21,863 bases of DNA, taken from assembly GCA_002385745.1 (NCBI GenBank), contig DGEC01000023.1:1-21863 (forward strand). The letters run 5' to 3'. This DNA comes from Firmicutes bacterium UBA3936 (GTDB lineage Bacteria; Bacillota; Dethiobacteria; Dethiobacterales; Dethiobacteraceae). A program made the position numbers and the translations under genes. Positions 15,125-21,863 of the stretch are shown in pieces (positions within the stretch are counted from its first letter, which is position 1; every line of letters begins with the position of its first letter). The notes beneath the pieces were generated by a model. The model did not search any database and was not told where the DNA came from. It saw only the letters and a list, made by a program, of their open reading frames with translations.

Positions 15125-16141
15125 TTGCAGCAAAGAACTGATTACTATCACCGGGGCAGGAGATACTACCCGTCCGGAAAAAAGAACGCGGCAATAAGAC
15201 GGATCTGTCTGGCGGCGGTTTTTTTGCTGCTGTTTTTAAGCGCTGCGGCCCGGTGCGGGTATTTGGGGGATGCCGGAGCGCAGATCCCGGGCAGGCGATT
15301 ATACTGCCAGGCTTTGGCCTTTACCGTTCCAGGCTTCAGCCAGGTCCTGGAATACACGCCGGCTGAACCGGAGCAAAAAGCGCCCGAAAACTACCTGCGC
15401 AGGCTGGCACTGCCGGTTCTGGGCGATCCGAAAAATCTTCTTTTAGCGCAGATTCCCTATCTCGGGGATCCCGGCATTGAAGAGGTGCAGACTCTGGAAA
15501 ACGATGCGGATATCCCGGCTAAGCCCCGGATTATAATACCCGTGCAGCATAGCCTTGCGGGCAGGGGAAGGGTGCTCATCCACCATACCCATGCCACGGA
15601 ATCCTTTGTTCCCACTTCCGGAGTATCGTTTACAGAGGACCTCTCCCTGACTGTTGTCCAGCTGGGCGCTGAACTGGCGGCAATGCTGGAGGAGGAATAC
15701 GGCATCCCCGTGGTTCACAGCAGGGCTGTTCATGACCTGCCCCGGGAAACGGCCTATGAAAAAGCACGCCCGGAATTGGAGAAGCTTCTCGCCATGTATC
15801 CGGATACTGTGCTGGTGGTGGACCTGCACAGGGACGGGATTGAGGCCACCGCTATGCTGGACGGACAGCCCGCAGGACAAATCCTCTTTGTGGTGGGAAA
15901 TCGCTACGAAGGCTGGGAAAAAAACCTGCAAAAAGCAGAGTTTCTGCACATGATGCTGGAGGAAAAAGCGCCCGGCATTTCCCGCGGCATCCGCCAGTAC
16001 CCCCTTATTTACAACCAGGACCTGCACACCGGTTCACTGCTGATTGAACTGGGCAGTGACAAGAACTCCCTGGATGAAGCAAGAAGGACATTGCCGCTCT
16101 TGGCCGATGCTTTGGCCAGGCTCTATACCGCCCTTCCTTAG
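15125..16141 (+). CDS. spoIIP: Stage II sporulation protein P (peptidoglycan amidase/endopeptidase)
   Basis: SpoIIP, with SpoIID and SpoIIM, thins septal peptidoglycan during engulfment of the forespore. It cleaves the stem peptide from the glycan and also cuts cross-links. The 338-residue product has a short basic cytoplasmic start, one membrane anchor (about residues 30-46, ICLAAVFLLLFLSAAA) and an external catalytic domain. Catalytic and zinc-binding candidates are in IHHTHATES (His153, His154, His156, Glu159) and VDLHRDG (Asp233, His235); IELGSDKNS is a further family motif. The frame is open from 15044, but TTG 15125 is preferred: GGAGG lies at 15111-15115, nine bases upstream, and the resulting short cytoplasmic tail is typical. 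A possible sigma-E promoter precedes it. Length is somewhat below the 401 residues of B. subtilis SpoIIP. Identity is firm. Confidence 0.92.
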   Translation: MQQRTDYYHRGRRYYPSGKKNAAIRRICLAAVFLLLFLSAAARCGYLGDAGAQIPGRRLYCQALAFTVPGFSQVLEYTPAEPEQKAPENYLRRLALPVLGDPKNLLLAQIPYLGDPGIEEVQTLENDADIPAKPRIIIPVQHSLAGRGRVLIHHTHATESFVPTSGVSFTEDLSLTVVQLGAELAAMLEEEYGIPVVHSRAVHDLPRETAYEKARPELEKLLAMYPDTVLVVDLHRDGIEATAMLDGQPAGQILFVVGNRYEGWEKNLQKAEFLHMMLEEKAPGISRGIRQYPLIYNQDLHTGSLLIELGSDKNSLDEARRTLPLLADALARLYTALP

Positions 16142-16153
16142 GTATGGAAGGGC
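16130..16153 (+). repeat. Stem-loop over the spoIIP stop codon
   Basis: GCCCTTCC (16130-16137) and GGAAGGGC (16146-16153) form a perfect 8-bp stem with an 8-base loop that contains the spoIIP TAG stop. No T-run follows, so it is not a canonical terminator. It may stabilise the 3' end of the spoIIP message or weaken read-through into the genes that follow. Confidence 0.5.
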
Positions 16154-16201
16154 TCCCGGGAGGCAATAATATTATAAAAGGTTGGCAAGAGGAGGGGCGA
16201 A

Positions 16202-16438
16202 GTGAAAAAGCAGGCGGTTGCCCGGGTGATGTTTATTTTTTTGTTTTTTTGTTTTATTCTCTATGCCGGTCTGACTTTGGCGGAACGGTCCCTGGAGCAG
16301 CTGGTGGGAAATACGGACGGTAAAGGATTTTTTGCCCTTTATCGTGACCGGGATAGCTTCATCTTGACTTTTGGCGGGCGCTCATACCGCTTTGGCAACC
16401 CTTTCAAAGAAGTTCTAAAAGCCGGCTTTATCCCGTGA
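16202..16438 (+). CDS. Small membrane protein in the yqxA position between spoIIP and lepA
   Basis: A 78-residue protein with a basic start, one long hydrophobic segment (about residues 8-27, VMFIFLFFCFILYAGLTLA) and a C-terminal part with FFALYRDRDSFILTFGGRSY. The GTG start at 16202 is preceded by GAGGAGGGG at about 16190-16198, a strong ribosome site, so it is very likely translated. In B. subtilis the gene between spoIIP and lepA is yqxA, also a small membrane protein of unknown function; position and size suggest the same role here, but I do not recognise sequence similarity with certainty. It ends 69 bases before lepA. The residues after the membrane segment would probably face outside, by the positive-inside rule. 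Function is unknown. Confidence 0.7.
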   Translation: MKKQAVARVMFIFLFFCFILYAGLTLAERSLEQLVGNTDGKGFFALYRDRDSFILTFGGRSYRFGNPFKEVLKAGFIP

Positions 16439-16452
16439 GCGGGGTGCTCTTG

Positions 16453-16481
16453 TTGCCTGCCGTCATTGCCAGTGCTATAAT
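16453..16481 (+). promoter_or_regulatory. Candidate promoter for lepA
   Basis: TTGCCT at 16453-16458, a 17-base spacer, and a perfect TATAAT at 16476-16481 with an extended -10 TG at 16473-16474. Transcription would start near 16488, 20 bases before the lepA start, leaving the GGGAGG ribosome site inside the leader. It begins just after the small membrane gene and would make lepA independent of sporulation control. Confidence 0.6.
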
Positions 16482-16507
16482 ATTCAGGGAAATGGCGGGA
16501 GGTAAGA

Positions 16508-18304
16508 ATGCTGCAGCAACAAATACGCAACTTTTGTATAATTGCCCATATAGATCATGGAAAATCAACCCTGGCGGACAGGCTACTGGAAGCAACGGGA
16601 GCCCTTTCCGGGCGGGATATGGCCCCGCAGGTGCTGGACCAATTGGAACTGGAACGGGAGCGGGGCATTACCATAAAACTGCAGGCGGTGCGCCTTCATT
16701 ACCGGGCGCAGGACGGCAAAGAGTATTTGCTTAACCTGATAGACACTCCGGGTCATGTCGATTTTACCTATGAAGTGTCGCGCAGCCTGGCTGCCTGCGA
16801 AGGAGCCCTTTTGGTAATCGACGCCGCCCAGGGAATTGAAGCCCAGACCATGGCCAATGTTTACCTGGCTCTGGAAAACAACCTGGAAATTATTCCGGTA
16901 ATTAATAAAATTGATTTGCCGGGAGCGGATATTGAGAACACAAAGAAGCAGCTGGAAGAGGTTATCGGCATTTCGGGAGAGGAGGCTCTCCTGGTTTCCG
17001 CGAAAGCCGGCACCGGGATTAATGACGTCCTGGAAGCCGTAGTCAGAAGGATTCCGCCGCCTGCAGGAAGCGACGCCCTGCCTTTGCGGGCCCTGATTTT
17101 TGATTCTCATTATGATTCCTACCGCGGAGCCATAGCTTATGTCCGCATCATGGAAGGACAAATCTCTGAAGGCCAGGAGATCAAAATAATGTCCTCCGGC
17201 AAAACATTTACAGTATCCGAGCTGGGTGTTTTTACGCCGCAGATGACGCAAACGGGCAGGCTTTCCGCAGGTGAGGTGGGCTACGTTATTGCCGGAATGA
17301 AAGATGTCAAGGAGACCAGGATAGGCGATACGATAACTACCGCTCGAAACCCGGCGCGGGAGGCGCTTCCCGGCTACAGGCGGGCCACGCCCATGGTTTA
17401 CTGCGGCTTTTTCCCGACAGACAACGGGGATTACGAGGCTTTGCGCGATGCCCTGGAAAAGCTTAATCTCAACGATGCCGCCCTTACCTTTGAGCCGGAG
17501 ACTTCGGAAGCTTTGGGATTTGGTTTCCGCTGCGGCTTTTTAGGCCTTTTGCACCTGGAAATTATCCAGGAACGCCTGGAAAGGGAATATGGCCTGTCCC
17601 TGGTTACGACGGCTCCCAGTGTCGTTTATAAAGTAGAGCAAAAAGAGGGGCAGACTCTTTTTATTGACAACCCTGCCCGCCTGCCCAAGGCAGCCGATAT
17701 TGCCGCCATTGAAGAACCCTTTGTCAAGGCTTTCATTATTACTCCCGGAGAATATATCGGCGCCGTGATGGAACTTTGCCGGGAGAAACGCGGCAATTAT
17801 GTGAATATGGAATACCTTGACACAAGCAGGGTAAGCCTGACCTATGAACTGCCGCTTGCAGAGATAATTTTTGATTTCTTTGACCTGCTCAAATCACGCA
17901 GCCGCGGGTATGCTTCCCTGGATTACGAGCTTTTGGGCTACCGTGCTTCCAAGCTGGTAAAAGTTGATATCTTAATCAACGGTGAAGCAGTTGACGCCCT
18001 GTCGTTCATTACCCATGAAGACAGCGCCTACCGGCGCGGCAGGGAATTAACGGGGAAACTGCGGGAAATCATACCGCGCCAGATGTTTGACATTCCCATC
18101 CAGGCGGCTGTCGGCAGCAGGGTTATCGCCCGCGAAACCATTAAGGCGCTGCGGAAAAACGTACTGGAGAAGTGCTACGGCGGCGATATTACCCGGAAAA
18201 GGAAGCTCCTGGAGAAACAGAAGGCGGGGAAGAAGCGCATGAAGCAGGTCGGCAGCGTTGAAATTCCCCAGGAAGCCTTTATGGCGGTGCTGAGTATTGA
18301 CTGA
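16508..18304 (+). CDS. lepA: Elongation factor 4 (LepA), ribosome back-translocase GTPase
   Basis: A 598-residue translational GTPase of the LepA/EF4 family, the usual length. GTPase motifs are AHIDHGKST (residues 13-21), RGITIKLQ (52-59), DTPGH (79-83) and NKID (133-136). Domain II follows, then the EF-G-like domains with FRCGFLGLLHLEI, and the LepA-specific C-terminal domain with RRGRELTGKLREIIPRQMF, ending in MKQVGSVEIPQEAFMAVLSID as in other LepA proteins. It binds the ribosome and acts on stalled or mistranslocated complexes, and also influences assembly and initiation. Start ATG 16508 has GGGAGG five bases upstream, and a good promoter lies close before. It overlaps the next gene by 8 bases. 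Gene identity is certain. Confidence 0.98.
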   Translation: MLQQQIRNFCIIAHIDHGKSTLADRLLEATGALSGRDMAPQVLDQLELERERGITIKLQAVRLHYRAQDGKEYLLNLIDTPGHVDFTYEVSRSLAACEGALLVIDAAQGIEAQTMANVYLALENNLEIIPVINKIDLPGADIENTKKQLEEVIGISGEEALLVSAKAGTGINDVLEAVVRRIPPPAGSDALPLRALIFDSHYDSYRGAIAYVRIMEGQISEGQEIKIMSSGKTFTVSELGVFTPQMTQTGRLSAGEVGYVIAGMKDVKETRIGDTITTARNPAREALPGYRRATPMVYCGFFPTDNGDYEALRDALEKLNLNDAALTFEPETSEALGFGFRCGFLGLLHLEIIQERLEREYGLSLVTTAPSVVYKVEQKEGQTLFIDNPARLPKAADIAAIEEPFVKAFIITPGEYIGAVMELCREKRGNYVNMEYLDTSRVSLTYELPLAEIIFDFFDLLKSRSRGYASLDYELLGYRASKLVKVDILINGEAVDALSFITHEDSAYRRGRELTGKLREIIPRQMFDIPIQAAVGSRVIARETIKALRKNVLEKCYGGDITRKRKLLEKQKAGKKRMKQVGSVEIPQEAFMAVLSID

Positions 18305-19445
18305 GAAGGAAATATCAGTCTACATTCATATCCCCTACTGCCCTGCAAAATGCCTTTACTGCGACTTTCTCTCCTTCCCTCTTTGCTCTGCGCCTGCCGT
18401 CCCTGCCGCATACATTAAAGCACTGACCCGGGAAATATTTCTCTGGGGCAGGAAGCTTGAGTCTCTGGACATTAGAGTATCCACTCTTTATATCGGCGGC
18501 GGTACGCCAACGGCCCTCTCAGCTTCGGAACTGTCCGAGGTGCTTGCCGCCTGCCGCAGGTACCTGCCCCTTGCCGAACCGGAATGGACTGTGGAGGTCA
18601 ATCCTGGCACCCTGACTCCCGAAAAAATAGAGGAAATGGTCAAGGCCGGCGTGAACCGGGCAAGCATAGGAGTGCAGGATTTAAATGAGGAAAGGCTTGT
18701 ACTGCTCGGGCGGCAGCACAATCCCGCCCAGGCGGAGGAGGCCTTTCTGGTCTGCCGGGATGCTTTCCCCGCCGTATCCGTGGATGTAATGGCCGCCCTG
18801 CCGGGACAGGAGCCCGCCGATTTGCAGGAGACGCTGGCGGCTGTCTGCGGTTGGGGAGCCCGGCATATTTCCGTTTACGGCCTGGCAGTTGCAGAGGGCA
18901 CTCCCCTCTTCAAGCTGGTAAAAGAAGACCGGGTTGCTTTGCCGGATGAGGAAGCGCAGCTGGAGATGTTTACCCTGACACGAGAGTACCTGCTTCCCCG
19001 GAACTATGAACACTATGAAATTGCCAGCTATACAAAAGGACAGCACTGCCGCCACAATCTTACATACTGGAAGAATCTGCCCTATGCCGGAATCGGCCTT
19101 GGAGCCCATTCCTACTGGCAGAAAATGCGCCTGGCCAATACCCGGCAGATGGAAGTTTACCTGCAAAGCCTGGCCGAAGACAGGCTGCCGGTGGCAGAAT
19201 GTCATAATGTCAGCCGCCGGGAGGAAATGGAAGATACAATTATACTGGGGCTCCGGCTGCGGGACGGCGTAAGCCTTTCGGATTTTGCCGGCCGGTTCAA
19301 AAGGGACCTGCGGGAGGTTTTTGCCGCCGAGATCAAGCGGCTTTTGGAACTGCAACTATTGGAATGCAGGGACGGCTTCCTGCGCCTGACTGACAAGGGG
19401 CTGCCGCTGGCCAATACTGTTTTTGCCGAGTTTATATCCTGCTGA
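18297..19445 (+). CDS. hemW: HemW-type radical SAM heme chaperone (formerly HemN-like)
   Basis: A 382-residue radical SAM protein. The cluster motif is YCPAKCLYCDF (Cys15, Cys19, Cys22), followed by the GGGTPTALS segment, the SIGVQDLNEERLVLLGRQH motif typical of HemW, the YEIASYTK region and a C-terminal domain with GLRLRDGVSL. The short N-terminus without the HemN extension and the QxxxxxxLxxLGRxH pattern favour HemW, a heme-insertion chaperone, over true oxygen-independent coproporphyrinogen oxidase. The start is TTG 18297: an in-frame TGA lies at 18291, and no ATG or GTG is available before the cluster motif. It overlaps lepA by 8 bases, so translation is probably coupled to lepA, which explains the weak ribosome site. 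Same order as in Bacillus (lepA-hemW-hrcA). Confidence 0.93.
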   Translation: MTEKEISVYIHIPYCPAKCLYCDFLSFPLCSAPAVPAAYIKALTREIFLWGRKLESLDIRVSTLYIGGGTPTALSASELSEVLAACRRYLPLAEPEWTVEVNPGTLTPEKIEEMVKAGVNRASIGVQDLNEERLVLLGRQHNPAQAEEAFLVCRDAFPAVSVDVMAALPGQEPADLQETLAAVCGWGARHISVYGLAVAEGTPLFKLVKEDRVALPDEEAQLEMFTLTREYLLPRNYEHYEIASYTKGQHCRHNLTYWKNLPYAGIGLGAHSYWQKMRLANTRQMEVYLQSLAEDRLPVAECHNVSRREEMEDTIILGLRLRDGVSLSDFAGRFKRDLREVFAAEIKRLLELQLLECRDGFLRLTDKGLPLANTVFAEFISC

Positions 19446-19505
19446 CCATTGCACTGCCGCAGCCAGAGGCAGGAGCGGGGATTTTTTGCTTTAGACAGCC
19501 ATACC

Positions 19506-19534
19506 TTGACAAATACAAGCGGTAATGGTATTTT
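19506..19534 (+). promoter_or_regulatory. Promoter of the hrcA-grpE-dnaK heat-shock operon
   Basis: TTGACA at 19506-19511 is a perfect -35 box; 17 bases downstream is TATTTT (19529-19534), 4 of 6, aided by an extended -10 TG at 19526-19527. Transcription would begin near 19541, so the CIRCE operator at 19544 starts about three bases later and can block it. The preceding gap after hemW shows only weak hairpin potential. Confidence 0.75.
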
Positions 19535-19543
19535 TTTATTAGA

Positions 19544-19570
19544 TTAGCACTCACCTGAAGAGAGTGCTAA
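19544..19570 (+). promoter_or_regulatory. CIRCE operator (HrcA binding site)
   Basis: TTAGCACTC, nine bases, GAGTGCTAA: a perfect match to the known CIRCE inverted repeat. It lies at the transcription start and just before the hrcA ribosome site, so HrcA would repress its own operon, as in other Firmicutes. Confidence 0.97.
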
Positions 19571-19585
19571 CCAAGGAGGGTGCTT

Positions 19586-20614
19586 ATGGCTGTTTTAAAC
19601 GAGAGGAAGCAAAAAATTCTCCATGCTGTTGTGACAGATTATATACAAACAGCCGAACCTGTCGGGTCCCGGACCATCTCTCGCCATTATCAGATTGCCC
19701 TGTCTGCTGCGACTATCCGCAATGAAATGGCGGATTTGGAGGAACTGGGTTTTCTGCTGCAGCCCCATACATCGGCCGGTAGAATTCCTTCCCAGCGGGG
19801 TTACCGCTTTTATGTGGACTCCCTGATGGATACAGTTCAGCTGGGCAAGCAGGAAGAGAATTATTTGCGGCGTGTTTTTACCCAGTTGAAAAAGATGAGG
19901 GAGATTAACCAGATTGTTCAGCAGACAGCCAAAGCCCTGTCTGTCATTACCCGCTACACATCCATGGTTTTGGCTCCCCAGTTAAAACGCAGCGCCTTTG
20001 GGCAGATGCGATTAATTCCCATGAATGAGGAGCAGGCCCTGGTGGTTTTAATTACAGACACCGGGTATATTAAAAACAAAGTAATAGATATGCCGCGCGC
20101 TTTAAGCCAGGAGGAGCTTGACCGCATCGTCTCTTTTCTGAACACCGAACTTTCAGGGCTGACCATCAGTTCTCTGACGCCTTCCCGCCTGCGGAAACTG
20201 CGCAGGGACCTCTACAAGCAGGTGGATATTCTTGATTCCCTTTTTGCCATGCTCGAGGAATGCAGCGGTCAGCAGGAGAATAAGGTTTTTCTTGGCGGTA
20301 CCTCAAATATACTCGACCAGCCTGAATTCAAGGATATGGAAAAAGTAAAGCACCTGCTGACTCTTTTTGAAGAAGGAGAAAAGCTTTCCGTCGTTCTGGA
20401 GGGAGCGGGGGAAGGGATTTCCATCAGTATCGGTACGGAGAATGTCATTAATGAAATGAGTGATTGCAGTTTAATTACGGCAAGCTATTCCCTGCACGGC
20501 AGGCCGATAGGAAGAATCGGAGTGCTTGGGCCGACAAGGATGGAGTATGCCCGTGTCGTTGCCATAGTTGAAGAAATTGTTAAGCATTTGAATAATTTGC
20601 TTTGTTCATTATAA
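19586..20614 (+). CDS. hrcA: Heat-inducible transcription repressor HrcA
   Basis: A 342-residue class I heat-shock repressor, the usual length. The N-terminal winged helix (about residues 1-75) contains ERKQKILHAVVTDYI, EPVGSRTIS and ATIRNEMADLEE. The family motif HTSAGRIPSQRGYRFYVD follows at about residues 58-75, then the inserted and GAF-like dimerisation domains, with IGVLGPTRMEYARVVAIVE near the end. HrcA binds CIRCE and is kept active by GroE in other bacteria. The frame opens at GTG 19580, but ATG 19586 is preferred because AAGGAGGG ends at 19580 and leaves a normal 6-base spacing. It is the first gene of the operon and carries its own operator immediately upstream, so it is autoregulated. 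grpE follows after 15 bases. Confidence 0.97.
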   Translation: MAVLNERKQKILHAVVTDYIQTAEPVGSRTISRHYQIALSAATIRNEMADLEELGFLLQPHTSAGRIPSQRGYRFYVDSLMDTVQLGKQEENYLRRVFTQLKKMREINQIVQQTAKALSVITRYTSMVLAPQLKRSAFGQMRLIPMNEEQALVVLITDTGYIKNKVIDMPRALSQEELDRIVSFLNTELSGLTISSLTPSRLRKLRRDLYKQVDILDSLFAMLEECSGQQENKVFLGGTSNILDQPEFKDMEKVKHLLTLFEEGEKLSVVLEGAGEGISISIGTENVINEMSDCSLITASYSLHGRPIGRIGVLGPTRMEYARVVAIVEEIVKHLNNLLCSL

Positions 20615-20629
20615 AGGGGTGAAAAATAA

Positions 20630-21238
20630 GTGAGTGAAGAGAAGACAGCGAAGGCTCCCGGAGAACAGATGGAAGTAGAACAACCGCAAAGTGAGCAAAG
20701 CGGCGAAAAGGATGCTGCCGGGAAAGAGCCGGCTGACACGAGTGAGAAATCTGCCACAGAAGGTAATGCTGAAAGCGGCAGTGAGGCAGTAACAGCAACA
20801 CTGAAGGAATTAACAAGCCTGCAGGAAGAAAATGAGCGGCTGCTGAACAGCCTGGCACGCCTGCAGGCTGATTTTGATAACTATCGCAAACGCCTGGCCA
20901 ATGAAAAGAAAGAATGGCATAGCCAGGCTGTCTGTGAACTGATGCGGGAACTGCTTCCCGTGATCGACAACCTGGAACGGGCTATGCAGGCGGAGGGCCC
21001 ACCGGAGGCGCTGCTGGAGGGAGTGGCCCTTGTTTATCGCCAGCTGATGGATGTTCTGGGACGGCAGGGCCTGGAGGTTATCGAGGCCTGCGGCAATGAA
21101 TTCGACCCTTATTATCATCATGCAGTAATGCAGGTTGAATCGGATCAGCCTGAAAATACGGTGGTTGAAGAACTGCAAAAAGGATATAAAGTAAAAGAGC
21201 GCGTACTGCGCCCCAGCATGGTAAAAGTTGCAAAATAA
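20630..21238 (+). CDS. grpE: Nucleotide exchange factor GrpE
   Basis: GrpE releases ADP from DnaK and so resets the chaperone cycle. The 202-residue product has an acidic, Glu/Ser/Ala-rich N-terminal tail (about 60 residues, probably disordered), a long helix with ELTSLQEENERLLNSLARLQ, the signature ADFDNYRKRLANEK, and a C-terminal beta domain with HHAVMQVESDQPENTVVEEL, KGYKVKERVLRPSMVKV. Start is GTG 20630, with AAAGGGG about 10 bases upstream; a shadow ATG is not available nearby. It lies between hrcA and dnaK, the usual order in Firmicutes, and should be controlled by the CIRCE upstream. Nothing unusual apart from the GTG start. Confidence 0.97.
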   Translation: MSEEKTAKAPGEQMEVEQPQSEQSGEKDAAGKEPADTSEKSATEGNAESGSEAVTATLKELTSLQEENERLLNSLARLQADFDNYRKRLANEKKEWHSQAVCELMRELLPVIDNLERAMQAEGPPEALLEGVALVYRQLMDVLGRQGLEVIEACGNEFDPYYHHAVMQVESDQPENTVVEELQKGYKVKERVLRPSMVKVAK

Positions 21239-21267
21239 CAATAAAGAAAGGGAGGATACTATAAAAA

Positions 21268-21863
21268 ATGGGAAAAGTTATCGGTATAGATCTTGGAACA
21301 ACCAACTCCTGTGTTGCCGTAATTGAAGGCGGCGAGCCCCAGGTGATTCCCAATGCCGAAGGCGAAAGAGTTACCCCCTCCGTTGTCGCTTTCAAGAAAG
21401 ACGGGGAGCGGTTGATCGGTCTGGTAGCCAAGCGCCAGGCCATAACCAATCCGGACCGCACCATTATGTCCATTAAGCGGCACATGGGGACCGATTTTAA
21501 GGTTAATATTGACGGCAAAAACCTTACTCCCCAGGAAATATCGGCCATGATCCTGCAAAAGTTAAAGCAGGATGCCGAAGCTTACCTGGGTGAAAAGATA
21601 GAAAAAGCGGTTATTACGGTTCCGGCATATTTCACCGATGCCCAGCGCCAGGCCACCAAAGATGCCGGCCGCATTGCCGGCCTGGAAGTGCTGCGGATAA
21701 TTAACGAGCCGACGGCAGCTTCCCTTGCTTACGGCATGGATAAGGGCGAAGACCAGACCATTCTTGTTTTTGACCTGGGAGGCGGCACCTTTGACGTTTC
21801 TATACTGGAACTGGGAGACGGAGTTTTTGAAGTAAAGGCCACCAGCGGCAACAACCGCCTGGG
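21268..21863 (+). CDS. dnaK: Chaperone DnaK (Hsp70), N-terminal part, cut by window end
   Basis: The ATP-dependent chaperone DnaK; only the first 198 residues, about two thirds of the nucleotide-binding domain, fall inside the window. Visible signatures are IGIDLGTTNSCVAV (phosphate loop 1), NAEGERVTPSVVAF, VITVPAYFTDAQRQATKDAG, the INEPTAASLAYG motif and the second phosphate loop VFDLGGGTFDVSIL. Start ATG 21268 is preceded by AAAGGGAGG at 21246-21255; the spacing of 12 bases to the ATG is a little longer than usual. It lies 29 bases after grpE without a promoter of its own that I can see, so it is probably read from the CIRCE-controlled operon promoter. The substrate-binding domain lies outside the window. 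Confidence 0.98.
   Translation, partial: MGKVIGIDLGTTNSCVAVIEGGEPQVIPNAEGERVTPSVVAFKKDGERLIGLVAKRQAITNPDRTIMSIKRHMGTDFKVNIDGKNLTPQEISAMILQKLKQDAEAYLGEKIEKAVITVPAYFTDAQRQATKDAGRIAGLEVLRIINEPTAASLAYGMDKGEDQTILVFDLGGGTFDVSILELGDGVFEVKATSGNNRL

Noticed and set aside
19446..19500. Terminator after hemW
   Set aside because: Only a 4-bp CCGC/GCGG pairing before TTTTTT could be found; too weak to list.

Overview
The window reads as chromosomal DNA of an anaerobic, endospore-forming Firmicute (Clostridia-like). The gene run spoIIP / small membrane gene / lepA / hemW / hrcA / grpE / dnaK is a Firmicute arrangement, a perfect CIRCE operator precedes hrcA, ribosome-binding sites are strong GGAGG types, and GTG and TTG starts are frequent. 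An iron-sulfur-rich molybdenum hydroxylase locus suggests anaerobic metabolism. I cannot name the genus.

Region 1 (about 1-4894, + strand) is a pentose operon: the 3' part of xylA (xylose isomerase), a cytoplasmic GH3 glycosidase and xylB (xylulokinase), separated by 47 and 16 bases. On the other side of region 2, on the minus strand (12651-13790), lies a GH8 enzyme very like the reducing-end xylose-releasing exo-oligoxylanase (Rex). GH3 and Rex could trim imported xylo-oligosaccharides from opposite ends, and XylA and XylB would then send xylose to xylulose 5-phosphate.

Region 2 (about 4950-12645, + strand) is the most interesting part. It is a five-gene redox cassette: a 750-residue fusion protein (GltD-like Fe-S domain, FAD fold, two 4Fe-4S motifs, two CCG domains), a 65-residue four-cysteine zinc-ribbon-like protein, a cysteine-rich DUF5714-type protein, a radical SAM protein of the MJ0619/Tes-like type, and a single-chain molybdenum aldehyde oxidoreductase-type hydroxylase behind its own consensus promoter. 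From memory, a related set of genes sits near the Desulfovibrio aldehyde oxidoreductase (DVU_1551-1559) and near seleno-molybdenum hydroxylases elsewhere, where the radical SAM member is called TrsS. As far as I know its biochemical job is undefined. A 17-bp bidirectional terminator closes the region.

Region 3 (about 13791-21863) is mostly conserved housekeeping and sporulation: a lipoprotein polysaccharide deacetylase divergent from Rex, spoIIP with a possible sigma-E promoter and a TTG start, a small membrane protein in the yqxA position, lepA, hemW overlapping lepA, then promoter-CIRCE-hrcA-grpE-dnaK, with dnaK cut by the window end. No tRNA, rRNA, CRISPR array, insertion sequence or phage gene was seen, and no gene-free stretch exceeds 300 bases.
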